Shown piece by piece: positions 14,301-20,789 of a stretch of DNA of 20,789 nucleotides. This stretch comes from Methanoregula sp. Lineage in GTDB: Archaea > Halobacteriota > Methanomicrobia > Methanomicrobiales > Methanospirillaceae. The stretch covers positions 7,798-28,586 of the forward strand of contig PNBP01000197.1 in NCBI GenBank assembly GCA_003136075.1, written 5' to 3'. How positions within the stretch are numbered: the first letter of the stretch is position 1; each line of letters opens with the position of its first letter. The notes beneath the pieces are model-generated. The model made no database searches. It was not told where the DNA came from and saw only the letters and a list, made by a program, of their open reading frames with translations. The translations under genes were made by a program, and so were the position numbers.

Positions 14301-14410
14301 GCAAGAAATTCCCGCCGCAGTTCAGTCTCATTCTTCTGCCCCTTGTGATAGACCGGGCGATTGAACTCGTAGCGTTGTATAAGATCGATAATCGGTTGCG
14401 GTGCCGGCAT
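11309..14410 (-). CDS. Type IIG restriction-modification enzyme (nuclease, methyltransferase and specificity in one chain)
   Basis: This 1033-residue fusion protein has an N-terminal PD-(D/E)XK nuclease with D76 (FIDYSFR) and E90/K92 (FICEAKKP), a helical linker (about 150-350), and a gamma-type N6-adenine methyltransferase with motif I DPACGSGSF (400-408) and catalytic NPPY (597-600, GNPPYVRQE). The C-terminal target-recognition region (about 740-1000) has the TaqI/Eco57I-like pattern (GIITGLDKAFVI, IKPYLVGRDIKRY). Such enzymes cut unmodified DNA a fixed distance from the site and methylate their own genome. No separate HsdS or HsdR genes are present. The stretch 11585-12130, coding residues about 760-941 of the recognition region, is sharply AT-rich while the rest of the gene is GC-rich, which suggests the specificity module was exchanged. 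The frame is intact. Confidence 0.9.
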   Translation of the reverse strand: MPAPQPIIDLIQRYEFNRPVYHKGQKNETELRREFLAPFFRALGWDVDNNKGWSEAYKEVAHEDPIRIRGQTKFIDYSFRVGGARKFICEAKKPAVSLKDDLDAALQLRRYAWNAGLKLSILTNFEEFAVYDCNVPLRSDDTAATARIAYFPYTEYEKRWDRIASVFSPEGIQKGSYDKYVATNGEKHGTAGVDQKFLEDIENWRLLLARNIALRNIGLSQEEVNTAVQLIIDRIIFLRICEDRGIEHYETLHALSHDPGVYARICDLFRLADDKYNSGLFHFAGEAGRDEMPDTLTPTLVIDDTVLKTIINRLYYPESPYEFSVIPAEILGQVYEQFLGKVIRLTAAHRADVEDKPEVRKAGGVFYTPAYIVDYIVKKTVGELVKGKTPREVAKLTVVDPACGSGSFLLGTYQFLLDWHRDWYIGHLVPVLADHPATSPEVRALLPDPVVLGKEAKKEGAYELPIYKAGTDHSSRMRSDWRLMTAERKRILVNNLYGVDIDTQAVEVTKLSLLLKVLEEESEENVSKQLKLFAERALPSLHHNIRCGNSLVAPDYFDLKQAHPFNMAEQKRINAFDWQAGFPLVMKAGGFDAVIGNPPYVRQESLKDQKEYYQSRYAVYQGTADLYAYFIEKGISLLRPGGIFSYIVANKWMRANYGKPLRKFLLTKQIDEIVDFGDLPVFKTATTYPCIIRVRNAKPAKEICISKVEMLDFPNLADYVQQHRHLIEQATLTDGGWTLGDKRTELLLKKLQSAGTPLENYVMGGIYRGIITGLDKAFVIGGDIKKKLIEEDPRSIEIIKPYLVGRDIKRYQPLPDKRFLIFTRRGIDINNYPAIEKYLKQFKPQLTPKPDDWNGNAWEGRKPGPYKWYEIQDVIDFYPEFEKPKLIYVKFQMKTAFTFDSGIHYPNGAIFIIPKKDFFLLGLLNSKLGWFLISNYCTKIQGGYQLIFQYLGKIPIYVPDFDKLADKTRHDKMVALVTQTLELNRYLPQAKTDQERRLVQQEIDATDVRIDALVYDLYGLTAEEIAIVESVSI

Positions 14411-14525
14411 GACAGAAGATGCCTCTTGTATGATAGATACGCTGGCGTTCCACCATCTATCTTTCGATTTTTAAAGTCAGTTCCTTTACCAAGGCCAGTA
14501 AAAAAGAGAGGGGTTGTGCAGTGTT

Positions 14526-15974
14526 CTAAAACCCAATCCCCACTTCGCCACTACACTCGCCCGATGGCTCTTTTTCTTTTACCACAAGCATCAGCACGAT
14601 CCCGATAATCTCAAGCCCCATGCAGAACAGGAACGCCGCGTCGAACGCACCTGCAAGTTCTGCAGGGGCGAGCGTATGAGCGGAATACTCGGCAAGTTTT
14701 GGCCCGGCTGCCACCATGGCGATGAGCATAACCATGGCAACACCAAGCGATGACCCAAGATTTGTCATCATCTTGACAAGCCCGCTTGTCGAGCCGCGAT
14801 CCTTCACGGAACATTCACCCATCACGGCACTATTCAGGGGGGAGAACGCAATACCGGTGCCTGCCCCAAGCAGGAGGAGGTAGATGCAGACATGCCCTAC
14901 GCTCGTGTCGGCAGAAATCGTCGATAGAAAGAACAGCGCAACCGCACACAGCACAAAACCGGTGACGATGGGTTTTTTTGTCCCGATCACGTCCGAGATT
15001 TTTCCGGAGATGGGGGCGGTGACAATCATACCAACCGGAAGCGCAAGCAGGATCGTGCCCGCGTTGTCAATCGGGATCTTTTTGACAATCTCAAGATAGA
15101 AAGGCATGATGACCATGACGCCGCTCATCGCCATCTGGATGAGCAGGACGCACACGTTCTGGAGAGAATATGCCCGGTTGGAAAACAGGGAGATATTGAC
15201 AAGCGGTTCCCCGTTACGCCGTTCCTGCACGTAGAACAGGGCCCAGAAGATCGCAGAGATCACAAGAGCAGCGATTCCCATCACCGGCTGTGTTCCCTGG
15301 AGTGTAGTCAGGCCGAAGATCAGGGTGCCAAGAGCTAAAAAGACCATGACGATTCCGCCATGATCCATCTTTGCCGATGGGGAGACCGGGGCAAGGCGTG
15401 GGATTATGCGCATCCCAAGGAAGATCGCAATGATACCGACCGGGAGGTTCACAAAGAAAATGTATTGCCAGGAAAACGCACTGGTCAAAAACCCGCCGAC
15501 AACCGGCCCGAGTGCCGCACCGAGCATCGTGAACATGGCAACAATGCCCAGCGCCTGTCCCCGCAGGGACGCGGAAAGGTACGAGGTGACCATGACCGCT
15601 CCCAATGCGGAGATGACGGCACCACCCACTGCCTGTATCATCCGGGACAGAATGAGGATATCAAGAGTTGGCGAGAGCCCGCAGAGCAGGGAGCCCGTGG
15701 TAAACAGTGCAAAGCCGCTGAGGAACACGTTCCGGTACCCTTTCATGTCCCCCAGACGCGACGCCGCGAGCAGGAGGCTGACAAGGATAATCAGGTACGC
15801 GTTGAGCACCCATGACACGGCCACGGTAGATACATCAAAGGACTTTGCAATCGCGGGGAGGGCGATGTTCACAATCGTCGCATCGAGGCCGGCCATGAAT
15901 GATCCCAGCGCAACCACGATGACGATCATCAGGTCTTTTGGCGACATTTTCGGGCTTGAACGTGCGTCAGGCAT
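14526..15974 (-). CDS. MFS drug-efflux transporter, DHA2 (14-TM) type
   Basis: This 482-residue polytopic membrane protein shows the DHA2 signatures: LDATIVNIALP in TM1 (D31), the loop 2-3 motif LGDMKGYRNVF (about 74-84), the RMIQAVGGA segment and the TM5 motif LGPVVGGFL (155-163). Length and hydrophobic segment count fit 14 membrane spans. The family exports drugs, dyes or organic ions by proton antiport; the substrate cannot be predicted. It is transcribed in the same direction as the type IIG enzyme, with 115 bp and a T-run (near 14500) between them, so they are probably separate units. An ATG at 15947 is an alternative start. Confidence 0.9.
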   Translation of the reverse strand: MPDARSSPKMSPKDLMIVIVVALGSFMAGLDATIVNIALPAIAKSFDVSTVAVSWVLNAYLIILVSLLLAASRLGDMKGYRNVFLSGFALFTTGSLLCGLSPTLDILILSRMIQAVGGAVISALGAVMVTSYLSASLRGQALGIVAMFTMLGAALGPVVGGFLTSAFSWQYIFFVNLPVGIIAIFLGMRIIPRLAPVSPSAKMDHGGIVMVFLALGTLIFGLTTLQGTQPVMGIAALVISAIFWALFYVQERRNGEPLVNISLFSNRAYSLQNVCVLLIQMAMSGVMVIMPFYLEIVKKIPIDNAGTILLALPVGMIVTAPISGKISDVIGTKKPIVTGFVLCAVALFFLSTISADTSVGHVCIYLLLLGAGTGIAFSPLNSAVMGECSVKDRGSTSGLVKMMTNLGSSLGVAMVMLIAMVAAGPKLAEYSAHTLAPAELAGAFDAAFLFCMGLEIIGIVLMLVVKEKEPSGECSGEVGIGF

Positions 15975-16138
15975 GAGAATCAGAACCGTTGAACAAGAGA
16001 AGGTTGTTTTTCTGATATGAACTCTTGCAAATAATTCCTGCGCTGGAATGCCACATTAATATCAGAGTGGTGATTCCCGGCAAACGGTTTTATCGGACAC
16101 GGTGCAACCACCACCACAAGGATCTCTGGTGTCACTCT

Positions 16139-16696
16139 ATGCAAAAACCTACAGAACCAAAAAAAGACTATGCCTCAGTGCCGTTCAGGACCATCGCCCA
16201 CCTGTTCGACCCTGACGACCCCTCACTTGAAAACAGCCGGCTGCTGACTGACGCGGCGGAAAACCAAATCTTCCGGGAAGTGCTGGATGTTCCAAAAGGT
16301 AATCCGTCTCACATCAATACCCGAGTTAAAATCCTGCTCCCGGCTTCCGATCTCACACCGGGGCGGACAGACGCGATCATCGCTGCCATCCGCGCCCACT
16401 TCAGTACCCGGGCAGACGAGATCCAGCGGGACATGAGACTGACCGTCCGGGTCGGCCTACGGGAGTTCCGGCTGACGGTTGCCGTGTGCGTTCCCTCATT
16501 CATCGGCATTGCCATCTGTTCCCAGTTCAAGGGAAATCCTCTCATTGAAGTTATCGAAAATGTCCTGATCATCTTCTGCTGGGTGACCATCTGGCAACCG
16601 TTCCAGTCACTGGTGTTTGATCGCTGGACGCAGGCAGAGCAGGCAAAAGTTTACCGTAAGATTGCCGGCATGGATATATCGGTAAAACCTTCCTGA
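16139..16696 (+). CDS. Uncharacterised two-TM membrane protein
   Basis: This 185-residue protein is taken from the ATG at 16139 (MQKPTEPKKDYAS); a TTG at 16025 would add an unlikely His/Cys-rich leader. The first 110 residues are soluble and charged. Two hydrophobic segments follow at 112-130 and 139-160 (ENVLIIFCWVTIWQPF), and a short basic tail ends the protein. It looks like a small inner-membrane protein with a large N-terminal cytosolic domain. I do not recognise the family. It lies 56 bp upstream of dys. Confidence 0.65.
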   Translation: MQKPTEPKKDYASVPFRTIAHLFDPDDPSLENSRLLTDAAENQIFREVLDVPKGNPSHINTRVKILLPASDLTPGRTDAIIAAIRAHFSTRADEIQRDMRLTVRVGLREFRLTVAVCVPSFIGIAICSQFKGNPLIEVIENVLIIFCWVTIWQPFQSLVFDRWTQAEQAKVYRKIAGMDISVKPS

Positions 16697-16752
16697 AACA
16701 CAGTTATCAGCATAAACCACCAATACCTTGCAACAAAATAAGAAGGGAATCT

Positions 16753-17691
16753 ATGGCAAAACAATGCGATGAGCCGGTCACCCAGATGCATATCAGGCCG
16801 GGCATGACCGTCAATGAACTGGTCAACGCGATGGGAAAAGCCGGTGCCTACAACGGCGGATCGCTGTGTCATGCAGCAAATATTTACGAGCAGATGCTGC
16901 GGGACGAAACAACAACAAAATTCTTCGGTCTTGCCGGCGCGATGGTGCCGGCCGGCATGGGCGGGATTGTTTCTGACCTGATCAGGGAGGGCCATATCGA
17001 CATCCTCGTTTCAACCGGCGCAAACCTTACCCACGATATTATTGAGGCGATCGGGTGCCGGCATTTCCACGGTACCGCGTTCTGCAACGACATCGAACTC
17101 CGTCACGACGAGATCAACCGGATCTATGATGTTTATCTCCCAAACGAAGCCTTCGAGCACTTCGAAGTGTTCATGCAGGACGTGTATGGGAAACTCGAAC
17201 CCGATAGCAAAATATCCATATCCGGGCTCCTCCGCCACATCGGCTTAAACCTCAAGTCAGGCATTCTCCATACCGCAGCAAAAAACGAAATTCCGGTCTA
17301 CTGCCCTGCCGTGCAGGACTCGATGGTCGGGCTCCAGTACTGGCTCTTTTCCCAGACCAACAAAGTAACGGTGGACGCTTTTGCGGACATGCCGGCACTG
17401 ATGGATACCTGCTTCTCGACCAAAAAAGCCGGGGCATTGCTTGTCGGCGGGGGTGTGCCTAAGAATTTTATCCTCCAGAGCATGCTCATGACCCCGAACG
17501 GTTTTGATTACGCAATCCAGTTGACGGGCGATCGCCCGGACCTTGGCGGACTCTCGGGCGCCACACTCGATGAGGCCCGTTCGTGGGGCAAGATTACGGA
17601 AGAAGCACAGGCAGTAACGGTCTACGGTGACGCGACCATTACCCTGCCGGTCCTGGTCGCTGCAGTAATGGAGCGGTTGCACCATGGCTGA
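16753..17691 (+). CDS. dys: Deoxyhypusine synthase
   Basis: This 312-residue enzyme transfers the aminobutyl group of spermidine, using NAD, to a lysine of archaeal translation factor aIF5A. Diagnostic segments are LVSTGANLTHDIIEAIGCRHFHG, and LSGATLDEARSWGKI, in which K280 is the lysine that forms the imine intermediate. The length is normal. A GAAGGG ribosome site lies 5-6 nt before the ATG. Its end overlaps pyrF by 8 bases, so the two are coupled. Confidence 0.95.
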   Translation: MAKQCDEPVTQMHIRPGMTVNELVNAMGKAGAYNGGSLCHAANIYEQMLRDETTTKFFGLAGAMVPAGMGGIVSDLIREGHIDILVSTGANLTHDIIEAIGCRHFHGTAFCNDIELRHDEINRIYDVYLPNEAFEHFEVFMQDVYGKLEPDSKISISGLLRHIGLNLKSGILHTAAKNEIPVYCPAVQDSMVGLQYWLFSQTNKVTVDAFADMPALMDTCFSTKKAGALLVGGGVPKNFILQSMLMTPNGFDYAIQLTGDRPDLGGLSGATLDEARSWGKITEEAQAVTVYGDATITLPVLVAAVMERLHHG

Positions 17692-18334
17692 ACTGATCCT
17701 CGCACTGGACGCTACCGACCGGAAAAAGGCACGTGAGATTGCTCATGCGTGCGCTCCCCATATCGATGCAATAAAGATCGGCTACCCGCTCGTCCTTTCC
17801 TGCGGGTTGTCCATCGCACAGGAACTTGCAGAAGAGAATCTCCCCATCATCGCCGATTTCAAAGTCGCAGATATCCCAAACACCAACCAGCTGATCTGCG
17901 AGCGGGTGTTTGAAGCGGGGTGCTCCGCGGTCATCTGCCATGGTTTTGTCGGTATGGATTCATTAAAAGCATGTGTTGCAGTCGCACACCAGCACAAGGG
18001 CGCCTGTTATGTCGTCGCTGAGATGAGCCATCCCGGGGGAAAAGAGTTCTTTTCGGGCGGGATTGCAGAACAGATTGCATCCAACGCGATGATTGCCGGT
18101 GCCGATGGGATCATTGCCCCGGCAACCCGCCCGGACCGGATAAAAGTGCTGCGGGGTTTTGTCGGGCGCCACAAGATCCTCTCACCGGGTATCGGGACGC
18201 AGGGCGGGGATGCAGATGCAGTCGCCTCACTGGTTGATGGGGTGATTGTCGGGCGCTCCATCTATGATGCCGCAGATCCGCTTGAGTCGGCACGCACATA
18301 TGCTCACGTCAGGAAGGTTAACCCCTCCTATTAA
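17684..18334 (+). CDS. pyrF: Orotidine 5'-phosphate decarboxylase
   Basis: This 216-residue TIM-barrel enzyme catalyses the last step of UMP synthesis. The N-terminal LILALDATD, the substrate strand DAIKIGYPL, the catalytic tetrad segment IADFKVADIPNTN (D58, K60, D63) and the phosphate-binding SPGIGTQGGDA are all present. It is the short archaeal form. It overlaps dys by 8 bases; that link joins pyrimidine synthesis to aIF5A maturation only by position. Confidence 0.95.
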   Translation: MAELILALDATDRKKAREIAHACAPHIDAIKIGYPLVLSCGLSIAQELAEENLPIIADFKVADIPNTNQLICERVFEAGCSAVICHGFVGMDSLKACVAVAHQHKGACYVVAEMSHPGGKEFFSGGIAEQIASNAMIAGADGIIAPATRPDRIKVLRGFVGRHKILSPGIGTQGGDADAVASLVDGVIVGRSIYDAADPLESARTYAHVRKVNPSY

Positions 18335-18414
18335 ACCCGCTCCATTTTGCCGGCAGATACTGCGATGCACAGCAGGGTATCCGCGAATTGCCAGACCCTT
18401 CAACCTGCACCGTC

Positions 18415-18426
18415 TAAATATTTATT
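18415..18426 (+). promoter_or_regulatory. TATA box of the Cys-rich NrdD-like gene
   Basis: TAAATATTTATT is centred about 30 nt before the ATG at 18450, giving a nearly leaderless transcript. Confidence 0.45.
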
Positions 18427-18449
18427 AAGGATTGCCGCGATGTAGTTGT

Positions 18450-18812
18450 ATGGATTGGAGCATAGAGCAAGCGGAAATAGCAAAAAAATACAAAAAACTC
18501 GAAGATATTCCCAAAAAAGAACGACAATACAAGTGCCACACCTGCCACCTTATCGTTGATGAAGATCCCTGTCCCAACTGTGGCGAGACACATCTGGAGA
18601 TCATGTGCCCACTCGACAACTGTCACTGCACCCATGAAATGATCTCGGGCATAGAGTACTGCCCCCTCTGTGGCAAACCCGTCTGTCCCGAATGCGGTTC
18701 ACACGACGTCGTCCAGATCAGCCGGGTTACCGGCTACCTGCAGGATGTTTCCGGGTGGAATGCCGGCAAACAGCAGGAATTAAAAGACCGAAGACGATAC
18801 TCGGTCGCATAA
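18450..18812 (+). CDS. Small Cys-rich protein resembling the C-terminus of anaerobic ribonucleotide reductase
   Basis: This 120-residue protein has eleven cysteines in zinc-finger-like pairs (C29/C32, C41/C44, C53/C58/C60, C71/C74, C79/C82), followed by ISRVTGYLQDVSGWNAGKQQE and LKDRRRY. The last part matches the C-terminal tail of class III (anaerobic) ribonucleotide reductase NrdD, where the CPxC pairs bind zinc and the glycine in RVxGYL carries the radical (G95 here). The catalytic barrel of NrdD, normally several hundred residues, is absent. Methanogens have such short proteins annotated as NrdD-like. It may supply a radical-bearing or zinc-binding part, or do something else. The ATG at 18450 is preferred over the TTG at 18432. 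Confidence 0.7.
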   Translation: MDWSIEQAEIAKKYKKLEDIPKKERQYKCHTCHLIVDEDPCPNCGETHLEIMCPLDNCHCTHEMISGIEYCPLCGKPVCPECGSHDVVQISRVTGYLQDVSGWNAGKQQELKDRRRYSVA

Positions 18813-18827
18813 CAAAATTTCATCGGG

Positions 18828-18843
18828 TTTTTTATTTTTTTTA
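18828..18843 (+). terminator. Oligo-T terminator after the NrdD-like gene
   Basis: GGGTTTTTTATTTTTTTTATTC follows the stop by about 15 nt, a strong T-rich archaeal termination signal. Confidence 0.55.
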
Positions 18844-18961
18844 TTCACACGGTCACAAGAAGAAGAAAACAAGTTTGACCGGTTGACTGCTCCGTTGGAT
18901 CCGTATCAAAATCTTACTATCAGATGTGCACAAATACCAACACTGTCAGGTCGACTGCCGT

Positions 18962-19834
18962 ATGCGCTACTATCTCGATACTACGACTCTTTTTATCCAA
19001 GGGGCGTTCCGTGCCGCCAGTACGGGTAGTGACGGGGGGATCCTGAGGGTATCAACCCTCATGAACCATACCGTGCAAAAAGATGTGAGCGGGATAGAAC
19101 CGGTAAAAGAGCTGGAGCGGGTTGCCGCAGGAGCCGGGATCAGCCGGGATTTTTTCGGAGTACTGACCGCTGTCCCGATCACAAGCCTCTGCGTGCTCCA
19201 GTACGATTTTATTACGGTGTTTGTGACGGCCGGAACCGAGACGGTACCGGATACCGGGATGGTAAACATCATCGTTTGCAGCAGTGAGGGCATGGCAGAT
19301 TCGACCCTGCTCGAAATGATAATGGTCGCCACGGAAGCAAAAACCCGGGCGCTGCTTGCATCGGGATACGATATCCCCGGCCCTTCCACAAATGCCATCA
19401 TCACTGCATGCGAAGGGGAAGCCCGGCACCCCTCATCGAAACGGATCACCGCCATGCGCGAGCGGGTGTACACCGCGGTGCTCAAAGGATTTCCCGAAGC
19501 GCTTCGCCGTTCGAAAAATCCTCAGGGGGTTACCCGGCCGAGATTTTTTATTTTCAGCCGGTTCAACGGGGAGCACTGGGTGGAGTGGACCCCGGAGAAC
19601 TGCCCGTATTATCCCTGCCATTTTGCCGGGCAGCGGTGCGACTTCTGTTACTGCCCGTTCTACCCGTGCGGGAACGAGAGTCTCGGGGACTGGACGACTA
19701 GTTCAAACCACGGGCAGATCTGGAACTGTGCCCGCTGCACGCTTATACACGAGCCAAAGGTTGCAAATTACCTGAAAAACTATCCGGATGCATCGCTTGA
19801 AGAACTCATGCACCTGAAAGAAAAAAATACGTAA
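18962..19834 (+). CDS. cbiZ: Adenosylcobinamide amidohydrolase CbiZ with C-terminal Cys-rich domain
   Basis: This 290-residue protein is taken from the ATG at 18962; an in-frame GTG at 18926 is possible. Residues 1-200 match CbiZ: LFIQGAFRAASTGSDGGI, NIIVCSSEGM, ATEAKTRALLASGYD, GPSTNAIITACEG. CbiZ cleaves the aminopropanol arm of adenosylcobinamide to give adenosylcobyric acid, letting archaea salvage incomplete corrinoids for coenzyme B12, which methanogenesis requires. The tail (214-260) is a separate cysteine-rich small domain (CPYYPCH, CDFCYCPFYPC, WNCARC; eight Cys), which often travels with CbiZ and probably binds metal. Its stop abuts the convergent DUF1858 gene with no gap. Confidence 0.9.
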   Translation: MRYYLDTTTLFIQGAFRAASTGSDGGILRVSTLMNHTVQKDVSGIEPVKELERVAAGAGISRDFFGVLTAVPITSLCVLQYDFITVFVTAGTETVPDTGMVNIIVCSSEGMADSTLLEMIMVATEAKTRALLASGYDIPGPSTNAIITACEGEARHPSSKRITAMRERVYTAVLKGFPEALRRSKNPQGVTRPRFFIFSRFNGEHWVEWTPENCPYYPCHFAGQRCDFCYCPFYPCGNESLGDWTTSSNHGQIWNCARCTLIHEPKVANYLKNYPDASLEELMHLKEKNT

Positions 19835-20029
19835 TTATTCCTTAATCCCAAGTGCCTTTAAGAGCTCGGGAAGGGGAATGCCATGGGCTTCTGCAGCCTG
19901 GCGGATGGTTTCGCCGCGGGCGATTGCGCAGCCGACACAGCCCATACCAAACTTGAAGAGCGCTTCGGTCGATTCTGGTTTTGCCTGCAGGAGATCATAG
20001 ATCGTGGAATCAGCAGTTAATTCAGCCAT
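19835..20029 (-). CDS. DUF1858 redox-disulfide domain protein
   Basis: This 64-residue single-domain protein has the form ITPDSTIYDLL...GCVGC typical of DUF1858, the hybrid-cluster-protein-associated redox disulfide domain. The CxxC pair is C31/C34 in MGCVGCAIARGETI. A helical C-terminus (ELLKALGIKE) completes the domain. It is proposed to be a small thiol redox or cluster-related partner in anaerobes; its actual partner is not visible here. It is convergent with cbiZ and divergent from the RPA gene. Confidence 0.85.
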   Translation of the reverse strand: MAELTADSTIYDLLQAKPESTEALFKFGMGCVGCAIARGETIRQAAEAHGIPLPELLKALGIKE

Positions 20030-20113
20030 ATCATAGTAAATTCCCCTGCCGGCTCATAAACTTCACCATCGCGGTTATGCCGTGCATGTCACTTTCACTG
20101 CGCACACTTCGCA

Positions 20114-20120
20114 ATATATA
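20114..20120 (+). promoter_or_regulatory. TATA box of the RPA gene
   Basis: ATATATA lies about 38 nt before the ATG at 20155, predicting a short leader that contains the GGAG ribosome site (20146-20149). Confidence 0.5.
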
Positions 20121-20154
20121 CCACTTGAAAGAACCGATATGTGTCTGGAGATGT

Positions 20155-20789
20155 ATGAACATGGATTTTTCCGAAACAACTGAAAGAATCTCCCGAAAGT
20201 TTTCACAAAAAGGACAAACAGTCGATCACCAGAAGATCGAGGGCAAACTACGCCGGCTCATTGAAGAGTTTGGCGTCCAGCCATCGGAAGCAGAGCGCAG
20301 CGTGACAAACGAACTCTACAAAGAGTTCAACATCCCGATTACGAGTCCCGGCAGTGCCGGCACCAGTGCGGGCGGCACAACGGAACAGAAAAAGATCGCA
20401 GATGCGATGTCGGGCGAGTGGGTGACCATCAAAGGAAAAGTGGTGTCAGTCGCATCGCCCGCCTCACCGGCGATTGCCCAGAGCGGCATCATCGCTGATG
20501 AGTCCGGGGGGATCCGGTTTGTAGCTTGGGCAAAGTCAAACGCCCCGCTGATGACAGAGGGCGGATGGTACCGGATTGAATCTGCGGTTGTTGATGAATA
20601 CAAGGGAATACCCAGCCTTAAAATTCATTCCGGCACTACCGTAAAGGAGCTCGGGACAACCGATCCGCTCATCCCCACGCCAGTGCCAATTACCTCACTT
20701 CATACCGGTGTAGGAAGTGTCCGTGCGAAAGTGGTCTCGGAATGGGATGCTACGCACGAACGGATGCTCCAGTCCGGTCTTTTAGGCGA
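20155..20789 (+). CDS. rpa: Replication protein A-type single-stranded DNA-binding protein, N-terminal part
   Basis: About 211 residues are present before the window ends. The protein opens with a helical region (VDHQKIEGKLRRLIEEFG, about 20-60) and continues with an OB fold (about 85-160: MSGEWVTIKGKVVSVASPA, GIIADESGGIRFVAWAKSN, WYRIESAVVDEYKGIPSL). A second OB fold seems to begin near 190 (VGSVRAKVVSEWDATHER). This is the archaeal RPA/SSB layout, which protects single-stranded DNA in replication and repair. GGAG lies 5 nt before the ATG at 20155 and 11 nt before the in-frame ATG at 20161, so 20155 is preferred. The 3' part is cut off. Confidence 0.88.
   Translation, partial: MNMDFSETTERISRKFSQKGQTVDHQKIEGKLRRLIEEFGVQPSEAERSVTNELYKEFNIPITSPGSAGTSAGGTTEQKKIADAMSGEWVTIKGKVVSVASPASPAIAQSGIIADESGGIRFVAWAKSNAPLMTEGGWYRIESAVVDEYKGIPSLKIHSGTTVKELGTTDPLIPTPVPITSLHTGVGSVRAKVVSEWDATHERMLQSGLLG

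Noticed and set aside
11309..14410. Type I restriction system
   Set aside because: Nuclease, methyltransferase and specificity parts are in one chain, there is no helicase motor, and no hsdS or hsdM gene is nearby.
1..20789. tRNA or rRNA genes, including a tRNA as insertion target
   Set aside because: I saw no cloverleaf pattern with T-loop GTTCRANYC consensus or rRNA sequence on reading; the GGTTC strings at the element ends are transposon termini.

Overview
The window comes from a methanogenic archaeon, most probably of the Methanomicrobiales (Methanoregula-like). The evidence is a set of archaeal genes (thermosome, TiaS, deoxyhypusine synthase, archaeal PyrF, CbiZ, RPA), TATA-box promoters and many apparently leaderless genes. 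This placement is read from protein content alone.

Layout. 1-149 is the 5' end of a thermosome gene on the minus strand, with its promoter at 189-198. 211-8225 is an AT-rich mobile element of about 8.0 kb. It is bounded by 17-bp perfect terminal inverted repeats (GGTTCTGTTGCGTCTGC) and an 8-bp target duplication (TTGAAAAA at 203-210 and 8226-8233). The termini look like IS6-family ends. A DDE transposase with a fused SWIM zinc finger sits inside the element and has no inverted repeats of its own. The cargo is an HD-domain dNTP triphosphohydrolase translationally coupled to a nucleoside 2-deoxyribosyltransferase, an orphan RHH/VapB-like regulator, a restriction-modification cluster and a zinc-ribbon protein. 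The cluster holds two beta-class amino-methyltransferases, a putative winged-helix protein with a proline/lysine tail, an AbrB-like regulator, a Bpu10I-like endonuclease and its small partner.

8237-20789 is GC-rich and mostly chromosomal: an archaeal HTH regulator, tiaS, a small unknown gene, a large type IIG restriction-modification enzyme whose specificity region is AT-rich, a DHA2-type MFS exporter, a two-TM protein, dys-pyrF (overlapping), a small Cys-rich NrdD-C-terminus-like protein, cbiZ with a Cys-rich tail, a DUF1858 protein and the start of an RPA gene.

The main candidate for something new is the element itself: one IS6-type transposition unit carrying what looks like a defence load. 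Its first operon pairs an enzyme expected to convert dNTPs to deoxynucleosides with one expected to act on the deoxynucleoside glycosidic bond, which would suit a nucleotide-depletion system. The element landed between the regulator gene and the thermosome TATA box, five bases from that box.
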